DNA of 64,000 nucleotides from CAWANP01 sp963783445 (GTDB lineage Bacteria; Chloroflexota; Anaerolineae; JAAYZQ01): NCBI GenBank assembly GCA_963783445.1, contig CAWANP010000017.1, positions 186,001-250,000 of the forward strand, given 5' to 3'. Positions 27,069-37,311 of this stretch are shown piece by piece (the first letter of the stretch is position 1; each line of letters opens with the position of its first letter). The translations under genes and the position numbers were made by a program. The notes beneath the pieces are model-generated. The model ran no database searches, had not been told where the DNA came from, and was given only the letters and a program-made list of their open reading frames with translations.

Positions 27069-30000
27069 TCAGGGCTTTCTGGCCAGCGACAGATAGAGCC
27101 TGTAGGGCCTGTCTGCCTCGATCTCGAGGGATAGCCGCTGCTCCGGCACAGGACCCCGATTGCCGGCCCGGTCGCGGATGTCAAAGGCGAGCTGGTAGGC
27201 GCCCCGCGCCCAGCCGGCTGTGTCCCAGACCAGGCGGCCCGCTGCGCCGGGTATTGATCCCAGGAGGCGCCAGGTACTGTCCGCAGTGCCCGGCGCCAGT
27301 GCCCTAGCTGGCACGGCCCGCGCCTCAGCTGGCACGGCCCGCGCCAGCGAGCCAGCCGAAGCAGCGGCATAGACGTCGATCTCCTCGATCCCGCTTCTCG
27401 CGCCAGCCCCGTCCGTGGCCGTCACCTCGATGGTCACCGTCACACCCGGGCGCGGCGCGGGCGAGGGGCTGGCCACGGTGGCCAGGAACTGGGGCGGCCT
27501 TCGGTCCAGCAGGACCTGGGAGCTGGTGACGGTGGTGCCCCCACCGCCGGGCAGGAAAGCCGTAGCCCGCAGGTCGACCTCCCCATCCGGCGTCGCCGAG
27601 GCGTCCCAGACCACGCCCCAGCCATCGACGCCGGTGGCATCCGAACCCAGCAGCGCCCAATCGCCGCCCTCCTGACGCGCCTCAAAGCGTACCTCCTGGA
27701 CCTGGCTGTAGGCGTCGGTAGCCCTGGCCTTGATCTCGATGGCGCGGGCGTCGAGGATAGCCCCGCTGCCGGGAACGAGGGACAGGGCTGGCCGGGGCCG
27801 GGGCGGCGAGCCGGCCAGTTTCAGCGCCACGCCGCTGGCCTGGCCCAGGATATCGCCCACGGTGCCGGTGACGGCGTCCGCGACGATGGCGTTACTCTCG
27901 GCCGTCCAGCCCTCGCCGTAGCGGACCTGGACCGCGGTGTTCTCGATGCTGGCCACGACGGAGAAGGGCAGGGTGGCTGCCAGGCCCTGCCGCGGAAGGC
28001 GGGGCCGCCCCCGGTATCCGCGCTGAAGCGGATCTCGCCTGCGACGACGTCCACGGCGTTGTGGTGCGTCTGGCTGAAGGCGCTGCCGGCCTGGATCTGA
28101 ACGCCGGCCAGGGCTGGATCAGCGTCCACAATGCGCAAGACGCCGGGGTCATAGTCGATGAGCAGGTCGACGCCGGATACGTCCTGATCCCCGGTGTCCA
28201 GATGGGTCTCGAGTTCAAAGGCATCGCCAACCTGGTAGGTGCCGGCTGCCGGGCTCAGGGTCAAGTTGGCGGCCGGCGTGTCTGTGGCTTCGCTCCTGCC
28301 CGCGACAGCGTGGGCGCCCACGCCAGTGGGGGCGGCTGAGGCGGAGGGGCCACGGCGGCGGCAGGGGCCGCCGTGGTAGTAGGGCCGTCGCCTTCTGTTG
28401 CCTGGCAGGGTGAACCATCTGTCCACCCCGCGCCGAGTTTGCCCCACCCTTTGCCGACCGTGGCCAGGTCCAGAGCGTCCACCAGGCCATCGCCGTTCAC
28501 GTCCCGGCCCGGGTCCGATTCGCCCAGGCCCTCCAGGACGTTCCGGTAGTCCAGCAGGTTGACCTGGTTGTCGCCGCCCGGCTTTCCGGCCCAGGTGCTG
28601 TCCCCGGCCACGAAAGTCCCCAGCACGAGCTGGTTGTCTCCCTCCTGGAACTCGACGGCCGGTACGACCTGGCGCAGGGCCGTGCTCGGTTTGACATAAA
28701 CGTCATAGGGCTCGCCAACCTGTGCACAGCCGGTGAGGTCCAGGCCCGCGACGCCGCCCTGGGCGTCCGTCTCGACCACCTTGCGGCAGGCGCAGGCCAG
28801 CTCTCCAGCTCTGGACAGTACGATCTCGACGCTGGCCTCGTGGGCCAGGCCCGTAGCCAGGTCCAGGCTGACGGGTTTGGGCTGGCAGGGGCTGGTGTCC
28901 GTGTCCCACGACAGGCGAACCTGGGCATCTCCCGACTCTTCCCGGAGCAGCAGGCGCAGGCTGTGGCGGCCGTCGAGGGCATAGCCCCGCTCTCCGTCGC
29001 AGATCTGCCTCGCTCCCGGACCCTCGTGCTGGGCGATCTTGATCCCGTCCAGCCACAACTGGGCGCCGCCGTCGTGGTCCAGGGAAAAGACGTATTCGCC
29101 CTCGTCAAAATTCAGGGCCGTGCGGAACTCGCCTACCCAGTCGCCGCCCGCCAGATCGCCGCAGGGCGCGCCATCAGCCCAGTCTACCGCCAGGCCGGGC
29201 CCTTCCAGTGTCTCCAGACAGAGGCCCGGGCGGCAGCCGCTGTCCCACCAGCAGGCGTCGCCCGCCTCGTAGCGGGCCTTCCACTTCTGGGGGCCTGCTT
29301 CCGGGATGGGCGCGCAGTCGCCCCCGGCAAAGAATTCGAAGGAGGAGACCTGGTCGTTGAGGGCGATCTGGCCGCCGTCAAATCGGTCGCCCTCGAATGT
29401 CTCGTCGTCGGAGCCGCGGCAGACCGAGGCGCCCGCCCTGTCCACGTGCTCGTAAAGCCGCACCGAGGCCCTGGCTGGCAGGCGCAGCGAGGTTGCCTGG
29501 TCGTTGAAACCGGCGGGCAGGTTCTGCCATCCCGCCTCGTTGCGCTGGACGTAGCCCTGCCCCTCGCCCTGGCCGCCGCAATCGTAGCCAGCGTGTTTGT
29601 AGAGGATGGCGCCGCCCGATTCCGGGCACTCGGCCGGGTCTGGGTTGTTCTGGGAGACGAGCACCATCCCGGACCGGAGTTCTTCCCAGGGGGCTTCGGC
29701 AAAGTCAAAGGTGAGGCGGTTCTGAGGCCAGGTCGCGGCATTGGGATCGCCGGGATCGGGCAGGGTGGGCAGGTCTGAAGAGACCATGTAGTGCAGGTGC
29801 ACGCCTGTGGCGAAACCCGTGTCGCCCTCGACGCCGATGGGTACGCCGCTGGCGATGGCGGCCCCGGCATAGACGCCCTCGGGCACGCTCTGATAGGCCA
29901 GGTGGACGTACCACGAGTACTCGTTGGCGGCGTGGCGGATGACGACCATGTTGGCCTGGCGCCAGCAGTCCAGGCTGGGACAGCCGCTGTTGCTCGAGTC

Positions 30001-30580
30001 CTTGGCAAAGACGACGGTCCCGCCCTTGGCGGCGGCGACGGTGCCTGCCTGCCAGGCACTGGAAGCGGTCCACAGGTTAAAATCGACCTGTTTGGCGTGA
30101 TTGGTCCCATCGCGCCGGACGACGGTGCCCTTGTAGCCCTCCAGCCAGGGTACCTTGTAGCCGGTGACCTCGGCCTGGGGTCCGGCCGGGGCTGGGGGCC
30201 AGTGCAGGTAGCCTTGGTCTGCGGGTCGATGAGGGACTCCGGCGCCGCCGCCAGCCAGGCGGCGAAAAGGGCTCGCCGGGCAGCACGGCCTGCCAGCTCC
30301 CATCCGCAGCGCGGCGGGCCAGGATGACCAGCGGCTCTGTGGGCGCCGGTTGGCCGCTGGCGCGGCTGGTTGCCCGGGCCGTGGCATAGGCCCAGTCGCC
30401 GGACTGGATGGTTTCGGCGACCTGCCAGCGCAGGTCGGGATCGGACAGCGTATCCAGCCTGGCCTGGACAGCGGCCTGGATGGCCTCCGGGTCTTCCGAG
30501 GCCGGGGCGGCAAGCAAGGGCAGCGTGGTAGCAGCAAACAGCAGCAAGGACACAATCAGGATGGCGAGGGTTCTTTTCAT
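27069..30580 (-). pseudogene. Secreted M23-like / PA14 / dockerin / cohesin protein, three frameshifts
   Basis: ATG 30580 starts the signal peptide MKRTLAILIVSLLLFAATT. After a shift near 30260 come an M23-like (LytM) domain ('WYVHLAYQSV', 'GVHLHYMV' with the HxH metal motif), a crystallin-like segment ('SVRLYEHVDRAGASVC'), a PA14-like domain ('DEGEYVFSLDHDGGAQLWLD'), and a dockerin-type calcium loop 'DVNGDGLVDALDLATV'. A shift near 28340 leads to a cohesin-like domain ('LTLSPAAGTYQVGD', 'VDLLIDYDPGVLRIVDAD'). A shift near 27990 leads to Ig-like domains and the tail YRLYLSLARKP. About 1,170 residues. Extracellular; peptidoglycan or protein cleavage plus scaffold-type interactions are suggested. 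Confidence 0.65.
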
Positions 30581-30628
30581 GGGATCTTTCTGGTACCGGC
30601 AATGCCGGCCTCCGGGCGGAGCGGTAGG

Positions 30629-30657
30629 ATTATAGCATGGATGCCAGGCAAGGGCAA
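30629..30657 (-). promoter_or_regulatory. Promoter of M23/dockerin/cohesin gene
   Basis: Minus strand TTGCCC, 17-bp spacer, TATAAT; about 45 nt of leader. Confidence 0.55.
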
Positions 30658-30720
30658 GCATAGGCCAGCGACGTACTCAATGCGTTGACATCCGGCTGTC
30701 TCTATGATAGGATAGGGCCT

Positions 30721-31172
30721 GTTCGTAGTGCGCGATTCATCGCGCTGTCAGTGCGGCGAGTCGAGGTTTTGGCATAAAACGGCGCTGAAGCGCCGACTAC
30801 GAACGGTTGCGTGCAGGGCGGGGCCTGTTTGTCATGCGCGATTCATCGCGCTGTCAGTGCGGCGAGTCGAGTTTTCGGGATAAAACGGCGCTGAAGCGCA
30901 GACTACGAACGGTTGCGTGCAGGGCGGAGCCTGTTTGTAGTGCGCGATTCATCGCGCTGTCAGTACGGCGGGTCGAGTTTTCGGGATAAAATGGCGCTGA
31001 AGCGCCGACTACGAACGGTTGCGTGGGGGGCGGAGCTTGTTCGTAGTGCGCGATTCATCGCGCTGTCAGTGCGGCGAGTCGAGTTTTCGGCACAAAACGG
31101 CGCTGAAGCGCCGACTACGAACGGTGGCGTGGAGGGTGGGGCCTGTTCGTAGTGCGCGATTCATCGCGCTAC
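30721..31172. repeat. REP array B, upstream block with exact 106-bp period
   Basis: Units begin (G)TTYGTAGTGCGCGATTCATC at 30721, 30827, 30933, 31039 and 31145: four full units and a half unit, each step exactly 106 bp. Each unit holds hairpin 1 (GTAG-TGCGCGATTCATCGCGC) and, inverted, hairpin 2 (CGGCGC-TGAA-GCGCCG-ACTAC), joined by a less conserved spacer. GTAG at the foot of each hairpin is the hallmark of REPs served by RAYT transposases. Confidence 0.9.
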
Positions 31173-31224
31173 TATTTTGAGGGAACAATAGTACGCGAAG
31201 CGCTGCTCACGGAGGCGACTGACC

Positions 31225-31820
31225 ATGTATGAGTATCGCAGGCTTACAGCAGAACAGCGTGCTGAACTGGTACAGCAACGTCTGGCTCAGGGAGACCCGC
31301 CCCATTCGCCGCCACACCTGGTGCACGATGATGCCCACTATCTGCTAACCGCAACCTGCTATGATCATATGCTCCACATGCGCGATTCCCGCCGCCGCCG
31401 GCAGGTACTGGATGCTCATTTTGAGGAATTCATCACTGCGGGCATGGATATCCAGGCCTGGGTGGTGTTCCCAAATCACTATCACCTTCTTGTCCACGTC
31501 ACAGACTTTGGGGCGTTGGGCGATATCTTTGGGCAGGTGCACGGTCCAACCGCCCGCGATTCGGAAATTCGAGGACGACGCCCTTGGCCGGAAGGTATGG
31601 TATCGCTTCGCCGATCGCGCGAATCCGTTCCGAGGGACACTACTACACGACACTGAGCTACATACACTACAATCCCGTGAAGTATGGATGGGCCAAGTCG
31701 CCGTACGACTGGGAAGAGTCCAGTGTTCACTGGTACTTGGCTCACAAAGGACGTGAGTGGCTTCGGGATTCGTGGGTACGCTATCCGGTCCGAGACTATG
31801 GGTTGGGCTGGGATGATTGA
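31225..31820 (+). pseudogene. REP-associated tyrosine transposase (RAYT), two frameshifts
   Basis: ATG 31225 after GGAGG. 'MYEYRRLTAEQRAELVQQR' is a typical RAYT N-terminus, 'HYLLTATCYDH' the first strand, 'VVFPNHYHLLVHV' contains the HUH motif (HYH). Shifts near 31560 and 31628 lead through 'LGRKVWYRFADRA' to 'IRSEGHYYTTLSYIHYNPVK', which bears the conserved catalytic-tyrosine helix, and the RAYT tail 'SSVHWYLAHKGREWLRD'. About 198 residues, full length once repaired. It sits between two blocks of its likely substrate hairpins. Whether it is active depends on whether the two shifts are real. Confidence 0.8.
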
Positions 31821-31836
31821 GTGCAGGCCAGGGCTT

Positions 31837-32230
31837 GTTTGTAGTGCGCGATTCATTGCGCTGGCCTGGGCGGAAGTCGAGGTGTAGGTGCAGAGAACGG
31901 CGCTGAAGCACCACTAGAACGGTTGCGTGGAGGGTGGGGTCTGTTTGTAGTGCGCGATTCATTGCGCTGGCCTATTAGGCAGATAGAGGTGTAGGTGCAG
32001 AGAACAGGCATCGAAGCGCCGACTACGAACGGTTGCGTGGAGGGCGGGGCTTGTTTGTAGTGCGCGATTCATTGCGCTGGCCTGCAGGAAGTCGAGGTGT
32101 AGGTACAGAGAACGGCGCTGAAGCGCCGACTACGAACGGTTGTTGTTTGTAGTGCGCGATTCATCGCGCTGGCCTGGGCGGGAGTCGAGGTGTAGGTACA
32201 GAAAACGGTGCTGAAGCGCCGACTATGAAC
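31837..32230. repeat. REP array B, downstream block
   Basis: Four more units starting at 31837, 31943, 32053 and 32145 (steps 106, 110, 92). Hairpin 1 is mostly GCGCGATTCATTGCGC here and the spacer differs (GTCGAGGTGTAGGTNCAGA), so the two blocks are separate sub-lineages. Confidence 0.88.
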
Positions 32231-32252
32231 TTTGAGGGGTACGGGAGGAAAA

Positions 32253-33454
32253 ATGCAAGGAGAATGGCGTTTTCATATTTCGCCTAACGTGATCTTTGGG
32301 CGCGGCGCGGTGCGGCGGACGGGCGAGGCGGTCGGCTGGTACGGCGCGGATCGGGTGCTGCTGGTGACCGATCCGGGCTGGTGCCGCCGGCCTGCACGAG
32401 GGGCAGAGCCTCGCTGCGCGAGGCTGGCATCGCCGTCGACCGTTGGGAAGGCGGCCGGGCGAAACCGACGGTTGAGGCCGTCCATGCCTGCGTGGCGGCC
32501 GCCCAGGGAGCAGGACTATGGGGCGCTGGTGGCCCTGGGCGGTGGCAGCAATACCGACCTGGCCAAAGCGGTGGCGGTGGTGCTGCGCTATGGCGGCTCG
32601 GCCACGGACTATTTCGGCGAGCACAAGGTGCCGGGGCCCATCCTGCCCCTGATAGCCGTATCCACGACGGCGGGTACGGGCGCCGAGGTCTCCGGCGCCT
32701 CGGTACTGGCCGACCTGGCCAACAACCGGCGAGGCTCCATCCTGAGCAACTTTGTGCGGCCCCTGGCAGCCATCTATGACCCCTTGCTGACCGTGAGCTG
32801 CCCGCCAGTGGTGACGGCCGACGCGGGCATTGACGCCCTGGCCCATGCCGTCGAGGCCTATATGACCACCGACTACCGCATCGAGACCGGCGCCGAAGGC
32901 GTCCCGGCCTATACCACGGCAGCTTTCCCCTGTCGGACATCCTGGTCGAAAAGGCCATTGGCCTCATCGGCCAGTACCTGCGCCGGGCCGTCTACCGGGG
33001 CGGAGACCTGGAGGCCCGGGAGGGCATGCACCTGGCCAGCCTGCTGGCGGGCATGGGGTTCTCCAATGCCGGCCTGACGGCGGTCCACGCCCTGGAGTAT
33101 CCGGTGGGCGTGGCCACCGGCTGTACCCACGGCGCGGGCAATGGCCTGTTCCTGCCCTACGTGATGGAGTACAACGTTCCCGCCTGTCCCGGGCGCCTGG
33201 CCACGGTGGCCTGCCTGCTGGGTGAAAACGTGGAGGGGCTGCCCGATCTGGAGGCGGCCGAACTGGCAGCCCAGGCCGTGCTGCGGCTGGAGGAAGAGAT
33301 CGGTCTGACGACCCACCTCCGCGACCTGGGCGTGGAGAAGGAGGAGCTGCGAGCGATGGCCGAGGCGACATCGGGCATCACGCGCCTGCTGGACCTGAAC
33401 CCGCGGCCACTGGACGTCGATTCGCTGGAGGCGATCCTGCAGCGGGCGTGGTAG
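32253..33454 (+). pseudogene. Iron-containing alcohol dehydrogenase, three frameshifts
   Basis: ATG 32253 (SD GGGAGG) gives 'FHISPNVIFGRGAV', the family N-terminus. Shifts near 32400 and 32510 bracket a piece in another frame ('SLREAGIAVDRWEGG'). The nucleotide-binding 'ALGGGSNTDLAKAVAV' and the metal-site region 'TADAGIDALAHAVEAY' (Asp, His) are present, and after a shift near 32930, 'VHALEYPVG', 'THGAGNGLFLPYVMEYN' with the remaining metal histidines. About 400 residues; NAD(P)-dependent reduction of aldehydes or alcohol oxidation. Starts about 20 nt past the last REP unit, so the array may influence its expression. Confidence 0.75.
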
Positions 33455-33512
33455 GATTGGCCCCGGAGACAAGAAGTAGGGGCGGTGCTCCAGCCCCTCC
33501 CTGACAGACAAG

Positions 33513-33563
33513 AAAAGACCTGCTCTAGCATCCCTTCGCGGGTGCCTGGGCAGGTCTTTTTTT
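33513..33563 (+). terminator. Intrinsic terminator of alcohol dehydrogenase
   Basis: AAAAGACCTGC pairs with GCAGGTCTTTT, followed by more T (seven Ts in all). Confidence 0.85.
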
Positions 33564-33914
33564 GATAGCTGGGTGGCGGCGCCTGGTGCACGCGTCATTG
33601 CATGCGTGGGGCTTCTCCTCCGGTCGGCTTTAGGATGACAAGATCAAGTTCAAGTTCAAATGAAGTGACGATGAGGGTGAAGTCAAGTACCTGGTTCAAG
33701 TCTGGGCTCATGAAGGCGCCGCCGGTAGATATTATACCCCTTCCAGGTTAATAGGAGGTAACAGTTCTGTATATAATTTGTTAAAAATGGGGATTCCCAC
33801 CCCCTGACTCCTTGGGGGCAGGCCAGCGCGGGCATGACAGGGTACCTGGATCCCACCGCTTGTCATGCCCGCGCAGGCGGGCATGACAAGGCTGCCTGCG
33901 CAGGATGTCCTAGG
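33564..33914. other. Intergenic region with perfect palindrome
   Basis: No gene. A perfect 14-bp palindrome CTTGTCATGCCCGC-GCAG-GCGGGCATGACAAG lies at 33859-33890; partial copies of the same CCCGCGCAGGCGGG word occur near 33822 and 37135. An AT-rich island lies around 33730-33790. Confidence 0.55.
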
Positions 33915-36900
33915 TCACTGTGCTTCCCTTTGCACTACGGGCAGGTGGAGCAGGTAAAAGGGCGCGTCCTTGTCGCGGAATCGGGCGCTCACGGCCTTGT
34001 CGCCGTCTATGGTGATGGTGGTCGGGTTGGCGCTGCCCGTAGCGTTGCCGCCCCACCCGACAAAGACATAGTTCGTGGCCGGCTGGGCGTTGAGTTGGAC
34101 CTGTGTGCCGGTGGTATATTTCGTTCCCCCGCAGTTGGGTGTGGGATCGGTGGCCACAGTGCCACCTGCTGCCGGTTCGGCGGTGGCAACCAGGCTGTAG
34201 CAGGTGGGCGCGTCACCTTCGTACTCGACGTGCAGCTTGGGGGCCAGATCGGGATCGCCGTCATAGCTCACAGGCCTCGCGCTTTCCGGACCCGGAGATG
34301 ATGAGGGCCAAAGCGTTGCCCGGGCTCCCGCCCGGGACGATCCACAATCTCCTGGATGATGGGCGCCAGGTCAGAGCTTCGGTAGGTGGCGTGGACCTGG
34401 GTCCAGCGCAGGACGTCCTGCCACTGGACTGCAGCGGTCGTCATCGTCCGGGCAGAGATGTCGTGGGCGGCGCTGCCAAAGGTCGCCGCGTCGTCAACCG
34501 CCTGGCCGTGGAAGGTGAGATGGGTCGTTTTGCTGTCGGTGTCGGCGGCGGTGAACTCGACATAGGCCTGCAGCACCTCCGCCCCCTGGGGAACTGTGAT
34601 GCCCGGGAAGCGCAGTCCGGCCATGTGCGTGCCGGCATCTCCGATAAGCTCCAGGTCTGGGCTGTCCAGATCGACGGAACCGTCGTCGTTGCGCTCGATG
34701 GCATCGTCGGAGGATTGGCCTACGGCCGAGTCCGCCGCAAGTGGGGGCGGGTCGCCAAGCCCGTCCAGGCGCAGCACAAAGCCATCCTGATTGGCGTTGA
34801 AGGTTGGATCAAAGGCGCCTTCGGTGGTGGGGAAATTCGGGGGAATCTTTCCAGCCGGCAATCACGGCGTCGCCCCAGCGGGTCAGCGCCAGCCCTCGGG
34901 CCTCTTCCAGGGCCTCGCCGCCGATGTAGCTACCGTACAGGAGTGACGCACCGCTGGCATCCAGCTTGGCCAGGAATGCGTCGCTTTCCCCATTGTGTTC
35001 CGAGTCAAGGGCATCTTTGCTGGTCGGAAAGTCGATGGAACGGGTGAGACCGGCCAGGATGGGATTGCCGCGCGCATCCAGTTCAACAACCATGCCCGAA
35101 TCGATGTCGCTGCCCCCCAGGTAGGTGCTCCACGCCAGTGACTTGCCCCCGTCCGCCAGTTTCAGAACAAAGGCGTCGTCATTCCCATTGTGGACGGGAT
35201 TGTAGGCGCCTGCGGTGGTGGGAAAATTGCCAGAGCGGGTGCTGCCGGTGACGACTGGGTCGCCCCGGTTGTCAAGGGCCAGGCCGTTGCCCAGGTCGTC
35301 GGCCTTGCCGCCCAGGTAGGTGCTGTAGTGCAAGGATCTGCCGCTGGCGTCCATCTCTAGGACAAACGCGTCCTGCTTGCCAAAGTGGTCGGGGGCATAG
35401 GCATTGCTGGTGGTGGGGAAATTCTCCGACGAGGTATGGCCCGTGACCACGACGTCGCCTCCGTGCGCCACGGCCAGCCGGCGGCCAAGGTCCTCGCCGC
35501 TGCCGCCGGCCAGGGTACTAAAGCGCAGCGACTCGCCATCATCCGAGAGTTTTGCGACAAACAGGTCGCCCAGCCCGTTGTGGAAGCGGTCATAGGCGTT
35601 GCTGGTGGTGGGAAAGCTGGGTGAATAGGTGACGCCGGTGATCACTGGCTCGTCGTTGTGCAGGGCCAGCGAGTAGGCAATATCCTCGTCGGACCCGCCG
35701 ACATAGGTGCTGTAAAGCAGCGAATCGCCCTCGGCGGCCAGCTTGAGGACAAAGGCATCGTACTTGCCGCCGCCATAGGTGCCATCGTGGCCCCATCGGT
35801 CGTCGGGAAATCGGTAGAGCCGGTGGCGCCTGCCAGCACGACGTTGCCCGCTTTGTCGAGGGCCAGCCCGTAGCCCACTTCGACGCCGTCGCCGCCCAGG
35901 TAGGTGCTGAAAAGCAGCGATGCACCGTCTGCCGCCAGCTTGGTTACAAAGACGTCCCAGGTATCGCTGCGTTCCTGAGCGTAGGCCTTGTCCGTGACCG
36001 GAAAATTGGTGGAACTCGTGGAACCGGTGATGACCGCGTTCCCCCTGTCGTCTACGGCGGCATAGTGAGCCAGATCCCGATTGCTGCCTCCGACGTAGGT
36101 GCTATACTTGAGGGTGGGGTCCAGGATCAGTGGGCGGGAACGGTCATAGGCGCCCAGGCGAAAGCCCAGGCGGCCGCCGGCGTGCAGGCGGTAGGCCGCG
36201 GTCACGGGCTGCCGCTCGCCGCCAGCCGCCTCCTGCCAGGCCAGGGGCGCTTCTTCGACCAGGGTCCCCCAGGCGGTCTGGATCTCCAGTTGGCCGGCGT
36301 CGTTCACCCGCAAGCCTTCGACACCGTCGTAGCCCAGGGCGATGGCCTCTACCCTGGCGCCAGGATGCAGGATAAAGTCGTACTTGAGGTGCCCCCCGGC
36401 CCCGCGGTAGCGCAGGTCGGTGTGGGGGTAGAGGTCGTGGTAGAGGATGCTGCCATAGGTGGGCACATTCTGTCGCCAGCGGGCCGGGTCGCTGCCCAGA
36501 AAATAGTTTGCCCTGCCCGATAGCAGGTCCTGGCCTTCCACGTGGCTCTCCAGTGAGGCGCCCAGGAAGCGAACGGTGAGGGCCAACTGCTCCAGTGCCG
36601 GTAGGGGCCGTTGACTGTCCGCGCCCCGCTCAATGGCCTCGCCCCCGGGCGAGGTACACGCTTGTGACCGGCTCAACACAACCATTAGCCCCTGGAGCGT
36701 GAACCAGAAGGTGGCTCCTCGGTCCTGGTCGCCAGGTAAGCGCGTCACAAAGTGGACTTGCTCGTCAAACTGGCCCTGATTGGCCTCAAAGAAGATGGGG
36801 TAGTGCAGCGGGCCGGCAGACCTGGCAGCCCTGATGGCTGGTTCTTGAGCCGGGAGAGGTTGCGAGACCTGCTGCGCCGCGGCTGGCACGGCGGCCAGGG

Positions 36901-36967
36901 GTATGACGCTGACCAGTAGGGCCAAGATGACGACGATGTTGGACCAGGAGACTCGATTGTGGATCAT
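33915..36967 (-). pseudogene. Secreted seven-blade SBBP propeller protein with SSDDAEE-type module, three frameshifts
   Basis: ATG 36967 (SD GAGGAG) starts the signal peptide 'WSNIVVILALLVSVIPLAA'. An N-terminal domain 'PIFFEANQGQFDEQVHFV' to 'LILDPTLKYSTYVGGS' precedes seven SBBP repeats of about 50 residues ('YSTYLGG...DxxGNxVxTGxTxSxxFPTT'), enough for one complete propeller. Shifts fall near 35790, 34845 and 34285. Then the SSDDA-type module ('VGQSSDDAIERNDDG'), one cysteine InlB-type repeat ('CYSLVATAEPAAGG' ... 'PNCGGTKY') and the tail HLPVVQREAQ. About 1,010 residues. Same architecture as the intact gene at 39338-43246. Surface or extracellular role; ligand unknown. Confidence 0.75.
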
Positions 36968-37060
36968 GGCTTGCTCCTCTTGTTTCGATTCTGGGTGGCC
37001 AGGCTGCTGCCACCGGCCTCCCTGGGGACCGGCGGCTCGATCAATTCCACTCCGGATCCT

Positions 37061-37089
37061 AGTATACACAAAAACGGGCGGGCTGTCCA
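37061..37089 (-). promoter_or_regulatory. Promoter of first SBBP gene
   Basis: Minus strand TGGACA, 17-bp spacer, TATACT; leader about 90 nt. Confidence 0.55.
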
Positions 37090-37222
37090 GGGGGAAGCAT
37101 GGACGTTGGGGAAATCGCGGATGGCCTGTCGTGCCCGCGCAGGCGGGTGTCCATCTTGGCCACGGGTAGGCTGTGGGAATGACAAGCAATCTCCCACTGG
37201 CGGGATCAAGCCCCATGCGATG

Positions 37223-37256
37223 AGCCCTGCCAGGTTTTCTTGAACCTGGCAGGGCT
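37223..37256 (-). terminator. Palindrome after solute-binding-protein gene
   Basis: Perfect 14-bp arms AGCCCTGCCAGGTT / AACCTGGCAGGGCT with a 6-nt loop. Same family as 46131-46160. No T tract, so a REP-like terminator. Confidence 0.6.
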
Positions 37257-37311
37257 GGTACATCAAATCCACTGCGGCTCGTGGCGCCAGGACCGGACCC
37301 CGTGTCTGCCT

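Noticed and set aside
30721..32230. CRISPR or satellite DNA
   Set aside because: The 106-bp unit is made of two GTAG-foot hairpins and encloses a RAYT gene, so a REP system explains it.
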